25,002 bases of DNA from CAZAXU01 sp964489245 (GTDB taxonomy: Bacteria > Bacteroidota > Bacteroidia > Flavobacteriales > Flavobacteriaceae): contig CAZAXU010000029.1 of NCBI GenBank assembly GCA_964489245.1, forward strand, positions 1 through 25,002, written 5' to 3'. This document shows, in pieces, positions 1 through 8,208 of the stretch; positions within the stretch are counted from its first letter, which is position 1; every line of letters starts with the position of its first letter. A program made the position numbers and the translations under genes. The notes below the pieces were generated by a model. That model had not been told where the DNA came from, did not search any database, and saw nothing but the letters and a program-made list of their open reading frames with translations.

Positions 1-27
1 CGCCGAAGCAAACTTCGGCGCTTTTTT
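1..27 (+). terminator. Intrinsic terminator (left copy)
   Basis: An 8-bp GC-rich perfect stem (1-8 with 13-20), tetraloop CAAA and C followed by six T. The upstream part of the stem may be cut by the window edge, since the right copy has a 12-bp stem. It would end a plus-strand transcript that enters from the left. Confidence 0.85.
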
Positions 28-55
28 ATTTTGATGCCTATAAAAATTGTTTAAA
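1..55 (+). repeat. Direct repeat, left copy, with terminator
   Basis: Positions 1-55 are identical to 1615-1669. The copy may extend to the left beyond the window edge, so 55 bp is a minimum. It holds the stem CGCCGAAG, loop CAAA, stem CTTCGGCG and then a T tract, which is a strong intrinsic terminator, presumably for a gene lying off the left edge. Homology stops at position 56, where the left copy reads CTCCC. Confidence 0.95.
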
Positions 56-266
56 CTCCCAATATCTAAATTTTTAGATGTCCAATTAGTAAAAAATTAT
101 TTTATCCCTACTTTTTTGCATCGCCCGAAAAGTAACAATCTCAAAACACCGGAGTTGACTTTAAGAAAACAAAAGACGCCAATATATGCTTGTCTTTTGC
201 ATTAAAATATATTGTTAGTGATTTGAATATGAGATGTCACAGTTTAAAAACGATTATTTTTCAGGC
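56..266. other. Non-coding flank of ATPase gene
   Basis: No credible gene. It contains a small palindrome at 64-79 (ATCTAAA, TT, TTTAGAT). It also has a sequence at 109-136 (TACTTTTTTGCATCG ... AAAAGTAAC) that resembles the palindromic repeat at 9722-9748. The inverted repeat CAAAAGAC/GTCTTTTG (170-177 with 192-199) is followed on the minus strand by TTTTCTT and could act as a weak terminator for the ATPase gene that ends at 267. Confidence 0.5.
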
Positions 267-1469
267 TTACTGTAATAACCAATCAATAATATTTAACTTT
301 TGAATACCATCTATATTTGCACTATCATAATCAAGAGTTAAAAGATATTTCGGATAATTGTCGTTAATTTTCTTAAATGCCGAAATTTCTCTTTTAAATG
401 TTTTTTCGTCATTAACAGTAAAAGCCACCTGATAATACTCTCTTTCATTATTGGATTTTTGCACTACAAAATCAATTTCTTTATCATTGTGTTTTCCTAC
501 ATATACTTTGCCTCCACGTCTAAATAGTTCAAAATAAACTATATTCTCCAGTTTATGCCCCAAATCCGTATCGTATTTATTGGTAGTCGTAATATTCCTT
601 AACCCCAAATCTACAACATAGTATTTTTCATTTGTTGTAAGTAATTCTTTGCCTTTTATGTCGTAACGAGGTGCCATATATAAAATATAAGACTGAGTTA
701 GAAAACTCAAATACTTAATAATTGTATTATGTGAAATCTTTTTTTGAGAATTCTTGCTAAGTTCTTTTGCTATATTGGTGGGTGAAACATAAAACCCGAT
801 CGAATTGAATAAAAAACTTATAATCCGGTGTAGATTATGTATGTTTCTTAATTTGTATCGTTGGGCAATATCTTTAATTATCACCGTATCATAGATTGAT
901 TGCAGATAATTATTCACTAAATTTTTATTTTGTTTTGATAGCGTTACAGCCTCGGGAAAACTGCTCTCATTTAAGTATTTACGGAAAAGTTTGTCGGTGT
1001 TTTTTTCTTCTTCATTGGCTAATACATATTCTCTAAACGAATAGGGTTGAATATTAATCGCAATATATCTACCCGATAAAAGTGTTGCCAATTCACTCGA
1101 TAATAGGTAAGCATTGGAACCTGTTATGTATAAATCTATATTTTTTTTGACATATAAGCCGTCAATTAGTTTTTCGAAATCATTAATCATTTGCACTTCA
1201 TCTAAGAAGATATAATATTTAGTGTCAGCCTTTACGGTTTTTGTGATCTCATCATATAATTCCGTCCAGTCTGTAAAGTTCAGATTTTCTCGTTCCTCAA
1301 AATTGATGAAAATAATATTTTTGTAAGAAACACCACTTGATATTAATTCATTTTTAAAGGCTTCCAATAAAGTAGATTTACCACTCCGCCGAATGCCTGT
1401 AATAACTTTTATTAGATTTTGGTCTTTAAGTTGCCTTAGCTTATTTAAATATATTTCTCGTTTTACCAT
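267..1469 (-). CDS. AAA ATPase with DUF4143 domain (solitary)
   Basis: A 400-aa member of the bacterial/archaeal AAA_14-DUF4143 family. The N-terminal P-loop domain has Walker A GIRRSGKST (residues 25-33), Walker B YIFLDEVQ (86-93) and the sensor-like TGSNA (116-120). The middle is a winged-helix-like region. The C-terminal third matches the restriction-endonuclease-like DUF4143 domain, with EIDFVV followed by YYQVAF. The last strand carries QVA where nuclease folds usually have (E)xK, so catalytic competence is doubtful. Family members are usually annotated only as ATPases and no substrate is known. The gene stands alone, has its own strong promoter and a very short leader, and lies between the 55-bp repeats 1-55 and 1615-1669. 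The start ATG is supported by the promoter position. A second, distant family member lies at 22260-23387. Confidence 0.9.
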   Translation of the reverse strand: MVKREIYLNKLRQLKDQNLIKVITGIRRSGKSTLLEAFKNELISSGVSYKNIIFINFEERENLNFTDWTELYDEITKTVKADTKYYIFLDEVQMINDFEKLIDGLYVKKNIDLYITGSNAYLLSSELATLLSGRYIAINIQPYSFREYVLANEEEKNTDKLFRKYLNESSFPEAVTLSKQNKNLVNNYLQSIYDTVIIKDIAQRYKLRNIHNLHRIISFLFNSIGFYVSPTNIAKELSKNSQKKISHNTIIKYLSFLTQSYILYMAPRYDIKGKELLTTNEKYYVVDLGLRNITTTNKYDTDLGHKLENIVYFELFRRGGKVYVGKHNDKEIDFVVQKSNNEREYYQVAFTVNDEKTFKREISAFKKINDNYPKYLLTLDYDSANIDGIQKLNIIDWLLQ

Positions 1470-1483
1470 TATTTCTTTTTCGA

Positions 1484-1514
1484 CAAAGATACATGTTATT
1501 GACGAAAATTCAAA
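1484..1514 (-). promoter_or_regulatory. Bacteroidota promoter of the ATPase gene
   Basis: On the minus strand TTTG (1511-1514), exactly 19 bp, then TATCTTTG (1484-1491). This is a perfect fit to the Bacteroidota -33/-7 pattern TTTG-N19-TAnnTTTG. Transcription would start near 1477, giving a leader of about 8 nt before the ATG at 1469. Confidence 0.72.
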
Positions 1515-1610
1515 ATATTGTTATTTTTCGTCATTAAGCTACCTGCTTGTATATAGCACCAAGGCTTATTACAAAACTCAAAAGAAGATAGTCTCCCATA
1601 ATTACGCCAA

Positions 1611-1641
1611 AAAGCGCCGAAGCAAACTTCGGCGCTTTTTT
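1611..1641 (+). terminator. Intrinsic terminator (right copy)
   Basis: A 12-bp perfect stem (1611-1622 with 1627-1638) with loop CAAA, running straight into a T tract. No plus-strand gene ends just upstream of it, so it looks like a stranded duplicate of the terminator at the left edge. It insulates the lipoprotein gene from read-through. Confidence 0.85.
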
Positions 1642-1669
1642 ATTTTGATGCCTATAAAAATTGTTTAAA
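1615..1669 (+). repeat. Direct repeat, right copy
   Basis: Exact copy of 1-55, offset 1614 bp. It abuts the lipoprotein gene at 1693. The first base after the repeat (T1670) completes a likely -7 promoter element that the left copy lacks. Confidence 0.95.
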
Positions 1670-1673
1670 TTTA
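1643..1673 (+). promoter_or_regulatory. Candidate promoter of the NlpC/P60 gene
   Basis: TTTTG at 1643-1647, 18 bp, then TAAATTTA (1666-1673), one base off TAnnTTTG. A start near 1680 would leave a leader of about 12 nt. The -33 box lies inside the 55-bp repeat and the -7 box straddles its end. Confidence 0.4.
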
Positions 1674-1692
1674 CAACCCAAACTTTTGCCGT

Positions 1693-2865
1693 ATGAAACA
1701 AGTATTTTTTTGGATAAGCATTATTTCAATGCTCGCATCTTGCCACAATCAACAAAATGCAACACAAAACAAAAAATATGATGACATTATAAACCGCGTC
1801 AAACAAAAATTTGTTCCGGATTCCAGAGACCATATTTTTGAAATCAAATTTGACCAAAAAGACAATAGTTTGATTCTGAGCGGAACCAGTGACTATCCGC
1901 AAGCTTTAAATGCCCTGACAGATTCTCTTGAAAAACATCACATTTCATTTAAAGACCAAGTCAGGATGCTCCCCTTAAAAGAATTTAAAAATAAAATAGG
2001 TATCACACGACTGTCTGTTGCCAATCTGAGAAGCAAACCCGAACATTCTGCAGAATTGGTCACACAAGCACTAATGGGCACTCCTTTGCATATTTTTGAA
2101 AACAAAAACGGATTCTATCACGTCCAAACACCCGAGGGATATTATGCATGGGGTGATGCCGCCGGAATTAAAATCTTGAATCAGCACGAATTCCAAGATT
2201 GGCTTTCCAAAGAAAAAATGATTGTGACCGCAGTCTTCGGACAAGTCTATGAAAAACCAAATAAAAATGCAAACCCCGTGTCAGATATGGTGATAAACGA
2301 TGTATTTGCAAAATTGGAAGTCGAAGATAATTTTGTCAAAGTTTTATACCCCGACGGAAGAACCGGCTATATCTCCACAGAAAACCTTGTTGACCTTAAT
2401 GAATTTGATGCTACAAACAAGCAATATGCCTTGCCCGATGATGTGATTATCTTTGCCGGACAATTTCTTGGCATTCCCTATCTGTGGGGAGGCACATCTG
2501 CCAAAGGTATGGATTGCAGCGGATTTACAAAAACCGTATATGCCTCACTCGGCTATCTTTTGCCGCGTGATGCTTCTCAGCAAGTCAAAGTGGGTAAAAA
2601 AATTGATTTGGACGATAATTTTTCTCAATTGCGAGCCGGTGATCTGCTGTTTTTCGGAAAAATCAAAAACGGAAAAGAAAAAATCACGCATGTTGCCATA
2701 CACATAAAAAACGGAAAAATTATTCATGCCACCGGAGAAGTCAAAATCGAAAGTCTCAATCCGAAAGATAAAAATTATAATCCGGACAGAAAGAAAAGCT
2801 TATTGCAAGCACGAAGAATTCTTGGAAATATGCCGCTTGATTTCAGCAAATCTTACAAAAAATAA
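1693..2865 (+). CDS. NlpC/P60 cell-wall peptidase lipoprotein with SH3 domains
   Basis: A 390-aa secreted lipoprotein. The signal peptide ends in the lipobox LASC, with the lipidated Cys at residue 17. Two bacterial SH3-like domains follow (about 98-155, with VANLRSKP, and about 177-235). The C-terminal NlpC/P60 papain-like domain (about 252-360) has YLWGG, the nucleophile in DCSGF (Cys275), His333 in THVAIH and a polar third position near His345 in IIHATG. Such enzymes cut D-Glu-gamma-diaminopimelate bonds in peptidoglycan stem peptides, and the SH3 domains bind the wall. All catalytic elements are present. The TonB receptor starts 15 nt after the stop, so the two are probably co-transcribed. 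Family assignment is firm; the exact bond cut is inferred. Confidence 0.93.
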   Translation: MKQVFFWISIISMLASCHNQQNATQNKKYDDIINRVKQKFVPDSRDHIFEIKFDQKDNSLILSGTSDYPQALNALTDSLEKHHISFKDQVRMLPLKEFKNKIGITRLSVANLRSKPEHSAELVTQALMGTPLHIFENKNGFYHVQTPEGYYAWGDAAGIKILNQHEFQDWLSKEKMIVTAVFGQVYEKPNKNANPVSDMVINDVFAKLEVEDNFVKVLYPDGRTGYISTENLVDLNEFDATNKQYALPDDVIIFAGQFLGIPYLWGGTSAKGMDCSGFTKTVYASLGYLLPRDASQQVKVGKKIDLDDNFSQLRAGDLLFFGKIKNGKEKITHVAIHIKNGKIIHATGEVKIESLNPKDKNYNPDRKKSLLQARRILGNMPLDFSKSYKK

Positions 2866-2880
2866 ACATCCTTGATAATA

Positions 2881-5367
2881 ATGAAGTCGGATATGCGTTT
2901 AATACTCATTGATAAAACCTACAGTTTGAAAAAAATATTTCTGTTTATTCTATTAGGAATTTCTCTATCTGCCATTGCGCAAAAAGCAAACCTGAAGGGG
3001 CAAGTCTTTGACAAAAACAACAAGCCTGTTGCTCAAGTAAATATTCTTATCGAATCATCAGGAACAACCACCGATGCCGATGGTCGTTTTGAATATCACA
3101 TTCCCGCCGATAAAAAAATCAAGATTACTTTTTCTCATGTCAACTACCACACCAAAAGCATAAAAATCAAACTCAAGGCAAATGAAAACAAATCTGTTGT
3201 CATTCAGCTCGAATCTAAAACCGAACAAATCAAAGAAGTCGTTGTTGTCGGAAGATCAAATAAAGAAAAAGAAGGCGGTGTAAAAGTTGGACAAACCAAT
3301 GCCGTTCTGATGCCCGGAGCACAAGCGGGAGTGGAAAATCTAATCAAATCTTTGCCTTCTGCCAGCGGACAAGATGATTTAAGCTCTCAGTATATGGTGC
3401 GTGGCGGAAATTTTGATGAAAACCAAGTTTATATCAACGAAATAGAAGTCTATCGTCCATTCTTGATTCGCAGCGGTCAGCAAGAAGGATTGAGTTTTGT
3501 TAATTCAGACTTGGTCAGCAATATATTTTTCTTCCCGGGAGGCTTTTCTGCCACACAAGGAGATAAACTCTCGTCCGTTCTGGATATCACTTATAAAAAT
3601 CCGAAGAAAAACCAAACGGATGCCAGCTTTAGCCTGTTGGGCGGCGGCATCTCGAATGAATATAAAAATAAAAAATTCGGAAGTCTTTTAGGTCTTAGAT
3701 ATCGTAATAATGCCCTGCTGGTCAACGGCAGACAAACTCAAGTCGATTATCACCCCGTTTTTGCAGATATCCAATCGCTTCTGAAATATGATTTCAACAC
3801 TAAATTATCTATAGAATTTTTAGGAAATATATCCTTAAATCTATATAACTATAAGCCTATTATCAAACAAACCAACTTCGGTTCTTATCAAGATTCAAAA
3901 GTGGTTGTGGTCAACTATCACGGTCAAGAAAAAGACAATTATAAAACTTTTTTCGGGGCTTTTAAAGGAACATATAAGGCAAGCAAAAAATTGAAATATA
4001 CGCTTGTTGCTTCTTTGTATAATACGCAAGAAGAAGAATATTTTGATATTCTCAGCGGCTACAATATCGGTGAAGCCAATACCGATATAGGTTCTGATGA
4101 TTTCGGCAATCCGCAAAATTTGGAAAGTTTAGGAGAAGAGCTGAATCATGCACGAAATGATTTGGATGCTTTGATTGGCAATATGGAATTTAAGCTCAAA
4201 AAAATATTCGGAAAAAATAGCATCGAAACCGGAATAAAAATGAGTTTTGAAGATATCAAAGACCGTCTCAATGAATGGCAAGTTATTGATTCTGCCGGAT
4301 TCAGTCTATATCCGCGTAATCTTTTCAATATTGAAGAGCCCTATGATCTAGATGCAACACCTATACTCCCCTATCAGAAAATAAAATCTTATAACCATGC
4401 ACTGATTCAGCGCTATATTGCTTATGCTTCTTTAAGAAAAAAATTCAAAATCGGCACACATCAACTCTGGACAAATATCGGTGTGCGAGGACAGTTCTGG
4501 GAAATTAACGATAAAATGAAAAACAACTTGCATCACGATTATGTGATTAGTCCCCGATTTTTGTTAGGCATCAAACCCGATTGGAAAAACAATATGGAAT
4601 TTCGTCTGGCAACCGGAGTCTATCAACAGCCTCCTTTCTATCGAGAATTCAGAGATTCCATCGGAAAATTGAAACCTGAAGTTAAAGCGCAAAAATCATA
4701 TATTGTTTCCTTGGCAAACGATTGGTATTTTGAAATATGGAAAAGACCTTTCAAACTCACCTCTGAGGCCTATTATAAATATCTTTGGGATGTGAATCCA
4801 TACACTTTGGAAAATGTCAGAATCAGATATCAAGCCAAAAATAACGCCACTGCTTTTGCTTATGGATTTGAAACACGTTTAAACGGCGAATTTATTCCGG
4901 GAGTGGAATCATGGTTCAGTCTTGGCTATATGAAAACCAAAGAAAACCTAAACAATCGCGGCTATATCTATCGCCCTACGGATCAACGCTTGAAGTTTGC
5001 CATGCTTTTTCAAGACTATGTGCCCAGAATTCCGAATATCAGAATGTATTTAAACATGGTTTTTAATACCGGACTCATTGCCGGCTCCCCTTCTTATGCT
5101 GACCCATACGACTATCAATTCAGAACCGGAAATTATTTTAGGACTGATCTTGGAATTTTCTATATTCTAACCGATAAAAAACAAAAACCGAGGTGGGTGG
5201 ATAAATTCAAACACATCAGTTTCGGCTTTGAAATTCTCAATCTATTCGACGTACAGAACAGCATTTCAAATATGTGGGTAAGAGATATCTACAGCAAACA
5301 CCAGTATCGAGTAAAAAACTATCTGACCGGAAGGTTGTTTAATGTGAAATTGAACGTAAAATTTTAA
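2881..5367 (+). CDS. TonB-dependent outer-membrane receptor with carboxypeptidase-like domain
   Basis: About 828 aa. A signal peptide ends near SLSAIAQ. It is followed by a CarboxypepD_reg-like beta-sandwich (GQVFDKNNKPVAQVNI ... DADGRFEY), a TonB-box-like KEVVVVGR, a plug domain (RGGNFDENQVYINEIEV, FFPGGFSATQGDKLSSVLDI) and a long beta-barrel ending in an aromatic residue (NVKF). Receptors of this build import ligands over the outer membrane using TonB energy; the ligand is not evident. No SusD partner lies next to it, which argues against a classic SusCD glycan system. I chose ATG 2881 rather than the TTG at 2872. A further in-frame ATG at 2893 would give a more usual, shorter signal-peptide N-region. 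Its stop faces the convergent dehydrogenase gene 64 bp away. Confidence 0.9.
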   Translation: MKSDMRLILIDKTYSLKKIFLFILLGISLSAIAQKANLKGQVFDKNNKPVAQVNILIESSGTTTDADGRFEYHIPADKKIKITFSHVNYHTKSIKIKLKANENKSVVIQLESKTEQIKEVVVVGRSNKEKEGGVKVGQTNAVLMPGAQAGVENLIKSLPSASGQDDLSSQYMVRGGNFDENQVYINEIEVYRPFLIRSGQQEGLSFVNSDLVSNIFFFPGGFSATQGDKLSSVLDITYKNPKKNQTDASFSLLGGGISNEYKNKKFGSLLGLRYRNNALLVNGRQTQVDYHPVFADIQSLLKYDFNTKLSIEFLGNISLNLYNYKPIIKQTNFGSYQDSKVVVVNYHGQEKDNYKTFFGAFKGTYKASKKLKYTLVASLYNTQEEEYFDILSGYNIGEANTDIGSDDFGNPQNLESLGEELNHARNDLDALIGNMEFKLKKIFGKNSIETGIKMSFEDIKDRLNEWQVIDSAGFSLYPRNLFNIEEPYDLDATPILPYQKIKSYNHALIQRYIAYASLRKKFKIGTHQLWTNIGVRGQFWEINDKMKNNLHHDYVISPRFLLGIKPDWKNNMEFRLATGVYQQPPFYREFRDSIGKLKPEVKAQKSYIVSLANDWYFEIWKRPFKLTSEAYYKYLWDVNPYTLENVRIRYQAKNNATAFAYGFETRLNGEFIPGVESWFSLGYMKTKENLNNRGYIYRPTDQRLKFAMLFQDYVPRIPNIRMYLNMVFNTGLIAGSPSYADPYDYQFRTGNYFRTDLGIFYILTDKKQKPRWVDKFKHISFGFEILNLFDVQNSISNMWVRDIYSKHQYRVKNYLTGRLFNVKLNVKF

Positions 5368-5431
5368 AAAAAACGAATAACAACAACTTCTAAAAAATAC
5401 TCCAAAAAGAATATTTCTCTAAAAGCCCTAT

Positions 5432-7144
5432 CTATCCAATTGCTTGTTTATAGAACTCCAACTCCCCTATTTCAAAATTGTCGATATAGTCTTTTTTCTG
5501 TTGATTTTCTGCAGCAGCCAAATCCACAAATGATTTGGCAGACTTCTTATACTTTTCATCTCTTTGACTATCTATAATCAACAAATATCCTGCAATAATA
5601 TTCCCTGCCATTTCAACCAAGCGTCGTGCATGAAAATCCAGATAGTCTAAATCTTCTGCCGCTTCCACTTTTTCTAAAGCAAGAACATATTGCTCAGTGA
5701 GTTTCATTAATTTATTTTTCAAAACTTGATTCTCCTGACTCACTTCTTGTTCGTATGCCCTAATTTGCTCCAGATAGACGCCGGTAGTCACACCACGGAT
5801 GGCTGCCACCACCTGTAATTGAGTGGTTCCTTCATAGATGGATGTGATTCTGGCATCTCTATAAATTCTTTCAATCGGGAAATCTTTCATAAATCCGGTT
5901 CCCCCGTGAATTTGCAGAGCATCATAAGCAATGCTGTTAGATGCTTCACTGCCCATCAGTTTAATCAAAGGTGTAAACACATTTGCCAATTTTCCGTAAT
6001 GCTTCATTTCCAATCGTTCTTCTTTCTCCAACTTTCTATCCTTTGAAACTTCTTCATAAGCCTTTGTTAAATCGACAAAACGGGCGGTTTCATACAATAA
6101 TGCACGAAGTGCATCTATGCGTACTTTCATATTGGTTATCATTTCATAAACCGCCGGAAACTGAATAATCGGCTGTCCGAATTGCGTTCGTTCTCTGGCA
6201 TATTTCACCGCTTCTCTATAGGCGGCTTCAGAAATTCCAACCGACTGAGCCCCAACACCCAAACGTGCAGAATTCATCAATGACATCACATATTTAATCA
6301 GACCGAATCTTTCTCTCCCGACAAGTTCAGCAGGTGCATTTTTAAAAACCAATTCGGTGGTAGGAGAGCCTTTGATGCCCAACTTGCTTTCCAAATGTCT
6401 TACTTCAACCGCTCGATGTTTACGATCATAAATAAACATTGACAATCCTCTGGCATCGGTTGTGTTTTCTTCAGATCTTGCCAACACCAATGAAATATCC
6501 GCATCACCGTTGGTGATAAACCTTTTCACACCATTGAGATACCAAATATTTTTTTTCTCATCAAAAGTTGCTTTGAGATTTACCGCTTGTAAATCAGATC
6601 CGGCATCAGGTTCTGTCAAGACCATAGCTGCCGTATCTCCATCACGATTAAATCTGGGTAAATATTTTTCTTTTTGTTCTTCAGACCCAAATTCATAGAT
6701 GGTCTCCGCACAATCTTGCAAACCCCATATATTGGCAAATCCTGCGTCTGCTCTGGCAATCATTTCTCCCGCAATTACATAGGGCAATAATGGAAAATTC
6801 AATCCGCTGTATTTTCTGGGAAGAGACATACCTATCAGCTGAGCCTTGTATAAAGCTTTATAATTTTCTGTTGTTCCCTTGGCATAAACCACTTCATTGT
6901 TTACAATTTTCGGTCCTTCAATATCTACGGATTCTGCATTCGGCGCTATGATTTCTGCTGCAATTTCACCGACAATCTCCAAAACTTTTTCATAAGAATC
7001 AATGGCATCTTCATAGTTTAAAGGCGCATAATCATAAGTTTGTGCTTCTGTAAAATCGCGTTCTTTCAGCGCTACAATTTTTTTGACCAACGGATGGGTC
7101 AAATGAAATTTAAAATCGGGGGTATCTTTGAAAAAATTATTCAT
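5432..7144 (-). CDS. Acyl-CoA dehydrogenase (FAD), ETF-linked
   Basis: A 570-aa flavoenzyme that removes two hydrogens from acyl-CoA, or runs in reverse in anaerobes, and passes electrons to ETF. FAD/substrate motifs are TEPDAGSD (177-184), RFITNG (208-213), RERTQFGQP (317-325), and QIHGGTGF (411-418). The catalytic base is Glu438 in IYEGT. It is longer than the usual 380-aa family because of a C-terminal helical extension (about 455-570), a form typical of Bacteroidota and of enzymes encoded beside ETF genes. It starts 44 nt after etfA and so is probably in the same transcript. Porphyromonas has a comparable acd/etf cluster (from memory). Chain-length specificity cannot be read from the sequence. 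Confidence 0.93.
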   Translation of the reverse strand: MNNFFKDTPDFKFHLTHPLVKKIVALKERDFTEAQTYDYAPLNYEDAIDSYEKVLEIVGEIAAEIIAPNAESVDIEGPKIVNNEVVYAKGTTENYKALYKAQLIGMSLPRKYSGLNFPLLPYVIAGEMIARADAGFANIWGLQDCAETIYEFGSEEQKEKYLPRFNRDGDTAAMVLTEPDAGSDLQAVNLKATFDEKKNIWYLNGVKRFITNGDADISLVLARSEENTTDARGLSMFIYDRKHRAVEVRHLESKLGIKGSPTTELVFKNAPAELVGRERFGLIKYVMSLMNSARLGVGAQSVGISEAAYREAVKYARERTQFGQPIIQFPAVYEMITNMKVRIDALRALLYETARFVDLTKAYEEVSKDRKLEKEERLEMKHYGKLANVFTPLIKLMGSEASNSIAYDALQIHGGTGFMKDFPIERIYRDARITSIYEGTTQLQVVAAIRGVTTGVYLEQIRAYEQEVSQENQVLKNKLMKLTEQYVLALEKVEAAEDLDYLDFHARRLVEMAGNIIAGYLLIIDSQRDEKYKKSAKSFVDLAAAENQQKKDYIDNFEIGELEFYKQAIG

Positions 7145-7188
7145 TTTTTTGATATTTTTAATTTAATAAGTCCTGATATAGACTTTTT

Positions 7189-8208
7189 TTATTTTGCGTT
7201 CTTTTTATAGGATTCTATCATCTTCGGGATCACCTCCATCACATCACCAATAATCACATAATCTGCCAGCTTATTGATGGGCGCATCTGCATCCGTATTG
7301 ATTGAAATAATCATTGATGCATCATCCATTCCCGCCGTGTGTTGCACCGCTCCGGAAATTCCTGCTGCTATATATAATTTAGGACGAACCGTGACACCTG
7401 TTTGCCCGATTTGTCTGTCATGCCCGATATATCCGGCATCAACAGCGGCTCGAGAGCCTCCTACATCTCCACCAAGCAAATCTGCCAACTCATACAACAG
7501 TTCGAAATTTTCTTTTGAACCAACGCCATACCCTCCGGAAACGATAATCGGTGCTTCTTTCAGATTGACATCTGATTTTTCCAAATGACGTTCAATAATT
7601 TCTACAACGAAATCTTCCTCTCCAAGAATCTTATTTGCATCGATATGTAGTACTTCCGATTGATAGTTTTTATCAAAGATTTCTTTTTTCATCACACCTT
7701 CTCTGACTGTTGCCATTTGTGGATGCATATCCCAATTAATGATATTGGCAATAATGCTTCCTCCAAAGGCAGGTCTGATGGCATAAAGCAAATTTTCATA
7801 GGTTTTATTTTCTTTAGCCACATGATGCGATCCAATATCCAAAGTCGTACAATCTGCAGTCAATCCGCATCTTAAAGCAGATGCCAATCGAGGTGCCAAA
7901 TCTCTCCCGACTGCCGTTGCACCAAACAAAACAATTTGAGGATCTTCTTCTTTTAAAATTTTCTTCGCCAAAGCTGTATGTGGCAGCGTTCTATAAGGTT
8001 CCAGACGTGCGTCATCGGCTATATGTATTTTATCTACACCATACGGAGCAATTTGTGCAGAAATATTCTTCAGATTTTTCCCGAAAACCATCGCTTCCAA
8101 GGGACAACCTATTTTTTGCGCCAAACGTTTTCCGGCAGATAACAGTTCCTGACTGATTTCTGCAATCTGTTGATTTTCTACTTCACAATAAACAAATATA
8201 CTTTTCAT
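7189..8208 (-). CDS. etfA: Electron transfer flavoprotein alpha subunit (FixB)
   Basis: A 339-aa subunit of the soluble heterodimeric flavoprotein. The N-terminal domain is an adenine-nucleotide-alpha-hydrolase-like fold. The C-terminal FAD domain shows VSGGYGVGS (224-232), GGDVGGSRAAVDAG and the family signature PKLYIAAGISGAVQHTAGM followed by INTDADAPI. All FAD-contacting segments are intact. It lies between etfB (294-bp spacer upstream) and the dehydrogenase (44 bp downstream). Whether this is a classic electron carrier or a bifurcating ETF is not decided by what I can see. Confidence 0.95.
   Translation of the reverse strand: MKSIFVYCEVENQQIAEISQELLSAGKRLAQKIGCPLEAMVFGKNLKNISAQIAPYGVDKIHIADDARLEPYRTLPHTALAKKILKEEDPQIVLFGATAVGRDLAPRLASALRCGLTADCTTLDIGSHHVAKENKTYENLLYAIRPAFGGSIIANIINWDMHPQMATVREGVMKKEIFDKNYQSEVLHIDANKILGEEDFVVEIIERHLEKSDVNLKEAPIIVSGGYGVGSKENFELLYELADLLGGDVGGSRAAVDAGYIGHDRQIGQTGVTVRPKLYIAAGISGAVQHTAGMDDASMIISINTDADAPINKLADYVIIGDVMEVIPKMIESYKKNAK

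Noticed and set aside
1393..1668. A 91-codon plus-strand frame
   Set aside because: It overlaps the start of the ATPase gene antisense, runs through that gene's promoter and ends in the terminator repeat. The composition is unlike a protein.
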